From Antitrichia curtipendula (lineage: Eukaryota > Streptophyta > Bryopsida > Hypnales > Leucodontaceae), in assembly GCA_951230915.1 (NCBI GenBank), contig OX579635.1, forward strand, positions 1,550,001 to 1,614,000: a DNA stretch of 64,000 bases, in the 5' to 3' direction. Both the position numbers and the translations under genes were made by a program. Each line of letters starts with the position of its first letter. Position 1 is the stretch's first letter. Positions 61,554-64,000 of the stretch are shown here, piece after piece. The notes beneath the pieces were generated by a model. It saw nothing but the letters and a program-made list of their open reading frames with translations, was not told the DNA's origin and ran no database searches.

Positions 61554-61969
61554 AGGTAAACCAGCCTATTCCCGTCAGCTTCCTATTTCCGACATCTGAC
61601 TTTTGGCCCCATTACCACCCTGAAACTCATCTAAGTCCATCTATTTTTCTGGCAAAATCAGCTCATTAATTCAGCTTGGATAACGTGTCTACCATTGATT
61701 GGTGGATATCCAAGTACTCATAGATACAATCTATGGCGGTAATGGGTTGTTGATCTGACTTTTATAAATTAATCCATGGGCGGATTTGTAATTTCAGGGC
61801 AGTCAACTTCAAAAATTCATAGAAATTTCAATTTTCATCAGAAAATTATAATTCCACTTGGGTTTGATTCGTGAAACATGCATACACCTTTGAAAAATAG
61901 GTGCCCCCATTGAAGTTGACTCCAACATAGTCAGATCACAAATCAGGGTGGTAATAGGCTTGTCTACCT
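61554..61969. mobile_element. MITE with TA-AGGTAAACCAGCC ends
   Basis: The left end AGGTAAACCAGCCTATTCCC follows TA (61552-61553). The right end, reverse complemented, is AGGTAGACAAGCCTATTACC, with TA at 61970-61971. It is 416 bp and noncoding, and begins 216 bp beyond the pogo-like element. Confidence 0.75.
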
Positions 61970-62154
61970 TATGCCTTCCTCGAGTGCCCTACCTTCAGTC
62001 TTGCAATCTTGACTCTGCCCACAAATTTCTTCTCTACGTATTGCTTACTGAGAAATTGTGGCAAAGTTGGCTACTAACATCCATTACAAGACAACAATTT
62101 ACAATTGCCTCCTTTTATATGCAGCAAAGATGAGAGTAGAACAATGGAAGCATA

Positions 62155-62374
62155 AGGTGGAGGCACCTTAAAGCGTCCTTGCACCCAATGCCGTCAGTAT
62201 CTTTAGAGGGGTGTCATTCTAAAACGCAGATGTGAGTCATGCTTACATGACTTAATGGTGTTAGTCAATAATCATAAGTGCTGTTAAGCTTACGTACATG
62301 CAACTTCTGAAATGACTTCCATTTATGGATACTGACGGTATTGGGTGCAGGGATGCTTTAAGGTGCCTCCACCT
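62155..62374. mobile_element. MITE with 45-50 bp TA-AGGTGGAGGC inverted ends
   Basis: The ends AGGTGGAGGCACCTTAAAGC and partner are nearly identical and continue through TGCACCCAATNCCGTCAGTAT, so each arm is about 48 bp. TA flanks both sides (62153-62154 and 62375-62376). Each terminus is itself a short palindrome (AAGGTG...CACCTT). It is 220 bp and noncoding. Confidence 0.85.
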
Positions 62375-62376
62375 TA

Positions 62377-63316
62377 AGCGGCAAGCTTCCACCTTTACTG
62401 CCCAAGCGACCACATACATTTGATCTGAAATTTCAGACTTATTTTGGTGTGGGCAGTTAAATTTCTTTGGCTGTTTAAAAGTTTTGAACGGGCAGTTTTT
62501 AAGGTTAACTATTGGAATCTTTCATTTTCTTTGAAAAAGTTAAATATTTGATTATTGAGAGGTCCTCAAAGGCATATGTGTACCATCAGTGAAGAATAAA
62601 GTTTGCAAATTTTACTCAATTTATGGGCATTGAGTAAAGTTTGTCAATTTCACTTGATTTGAAATCTACAAAATTGTACATATCCATTTGCTTTGAAAAT
62701 GATCCCAACGGAAAGAGTAAGTGTTTTCATGATTTTCACCGTTAAAAATGTAGACATGCAAATGTTAATTTGGAGTTATTTGCGATCTTATATATATCAA
62801 AAAATTGCATTACAACAATTGCAAGGTGGATTGTGTAATGAATTTGATAGCTTTTCATGTGAAGTAAGTTTTTTGAAAGTGCTTTTTAGTATGCTAGCAG
62901 TATTTGTATTTGTTCGTGTCACCTCGAATCCCAAAAAACTCTTAAGTGCAAATTTCTGAAACATTGTGGGGAGGGACAACATACTAAAAATAAAAAAAAC
63001 ATACAATTCTCTTGTTCTAATCTAACAACTCCTATGCAATTTTGCACTCAGAATTGGTATGCTTACTAATAAGCAAGCTCTTTAAACATCTATACGGTTA
63101 GATTTTGGAAAAAAAAAAAATTTACTTCATTGGGGATAACTATAAGTTCATGTTCATTTTTCATAGGAGAAATACACTTCAAAAGGCTTAGGCATTTAGA
63201 GGTGAAGCATTGGGTGGGCTTCACCTTTAAAAAAATTGTAGCAATTATACCTAATATTGGGGGTTTGGAAAAACATTGTGCCTTGGCACAATATCCTACA
63301 AGACTCCCCACCCCGC
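62377..63316. other. AT-rich intergenic DNA, no gene seen
   Basis: No exon, RNA gene or element end was recognised in this segment. Confidence 0.45.
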
Positions 63317-63320
63317 TTAA

Positions 63321-64000
63321 CCCCTAAAGCTCCAAACTGCATTTTTGGCAGCATAGCGTTTTAGATAGCTCATTACAAATGGAATTTTTATTCTTTTTTT
63401 TGAAATTTTCACACAACATGTACCCAAGGAGTAGCTTTAAGGCCTAAAAAATTTCATAACTTTTGACTATATAGTTAAAAAGTTATTGTATGATATGTAG
63501 TTTTATTGTAAAAGCGGGCAGTTTGGGTAGGCAGCTCAAGCAGCTAAAGAAACTTTTTGAATTATCACTTAAATAAATAATTAAAATATAAATTTGTTTT
63601 TCTAGATTTATATATTTGTAGAAAGCTCTGTATCATTCCAATTTGATTATTCAAATGAAAGTTACAAAGAGTTTTAGTTTGTGAGTAGTTTGTAGGTAGT
63701 TATGGAATCTCTACTCTAGGATAAATTTTGAAGTCCTTTATTTAACTCTATTTTCAATATTTGTGGAAAAAATAAAAATATTAGGTATAGATTGTTCATT
63801 ACAACTTTACAACCATTGAGATTGGTATTTTTCAGTTCCATAAATAAATCATTAATAATTTAGTATTTTCAATCATTCTCTATTTCTTTCTATTCTCTAT
63901 TATTTTCTTATATGTAGTACAATTCCAAATGATCTGAAAATCTTCAAGCATGTAGCCAACTTGCCCTCAAGAATGAATCCAAAGAATCACCATCATTTTG
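63321..64000 (+). mobile_element. Terminal part of the long TTAA-flanked repeat, cut by the window edge
   Basis: It starts CCCCTAAAGCTCC directly after TTAA (63317-63320) and is alignable throughout to the reverse complement of 1-734. The outer end lies beyond the window. No coding capacity is seen. Confidence 0.6.

Noticed and set aside
1..64000. tRNA, rRNA, CRISPR, LTR retrotransposon or viral insertion
   Set aside because: No clover-leaf tRNA boxes, rRNA-like blocks, spaced direct repeats, long terminal repeats with reverse transcriptase, or virus-like coding sequence were seen.

Overview
The window is nuclear DNA of a green plant. The three intact genes are spliced, each with GT-AG introns, and their proteins look plant-like: a type II topoisomerase, a short-chain reductase ending in the peroxisomal signal SRL, and a plant-type STE20/Fray2-like kinase. 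The surroundings are AT-rich and full of small DNA transposons, including CACTA elements whose CACTACAAGAAA ends are typical of plants. A seed-free plant or streptophyte alga seems likely, but this is inference; the species cannot be read from the sequence.

Layout. 1-734: end of a repeat cut by the window edge. 2463-2839: foldback element with a 48-bp-arm palindrome. 3485-12043 (+): TOP2, 23 exons, intact reading frame. 15328-17431 (+): DHRS4/tropinone-reductase-like SDR, 6 exons, flanked by two direct copies of a 442-bp MITE. 18359-24400: AT-rich intergenic DNA with a CACTA foldback MITE, a 200-N gap at 19245-19444 and repeats. 24528-34205 (-): STE20-like kinase, 23 exons, 840 codons, with two MITEs in introns. 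34206-36750: its 5' region. 36800-48300: repeat-rich DNA, including TTAA-flanked MITEs, TA-flanked MITEs and two clusters of a 235-245 bp repeat. 48372-61337: a probable 13-kb pogo-like (Tc1/mariner) element with TA target duplications. It carries a decayed HTH-CENPB/DDE transposase and has been interrupted by a CACTA element, which was itself interrupted by a second CACTA element. 61554-62374: two more TA-flanked MITEs. 63321-64000: an inverted copy of the repeat found at the left edge.

The three host genes are ordinary nuclear genes with no sign of working together. The main interest is the transposon layer. One MITE family starts with CCC directly after TTAA at both ends, the arrangement seen in piggyBac elements, which are rare in plants. 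Several MITE families begin TA-AGGTR, like the ends of the large pogo-like element, and may be mobilised by that kind of transposase. The nested CACTA insertions have exact 3-bp target duplications, so their order of insertion can be read directly.

Exon boundaries were assigned by eye from splice sites, reading-phase continuity and family conservation. No database search or alignment program was available.
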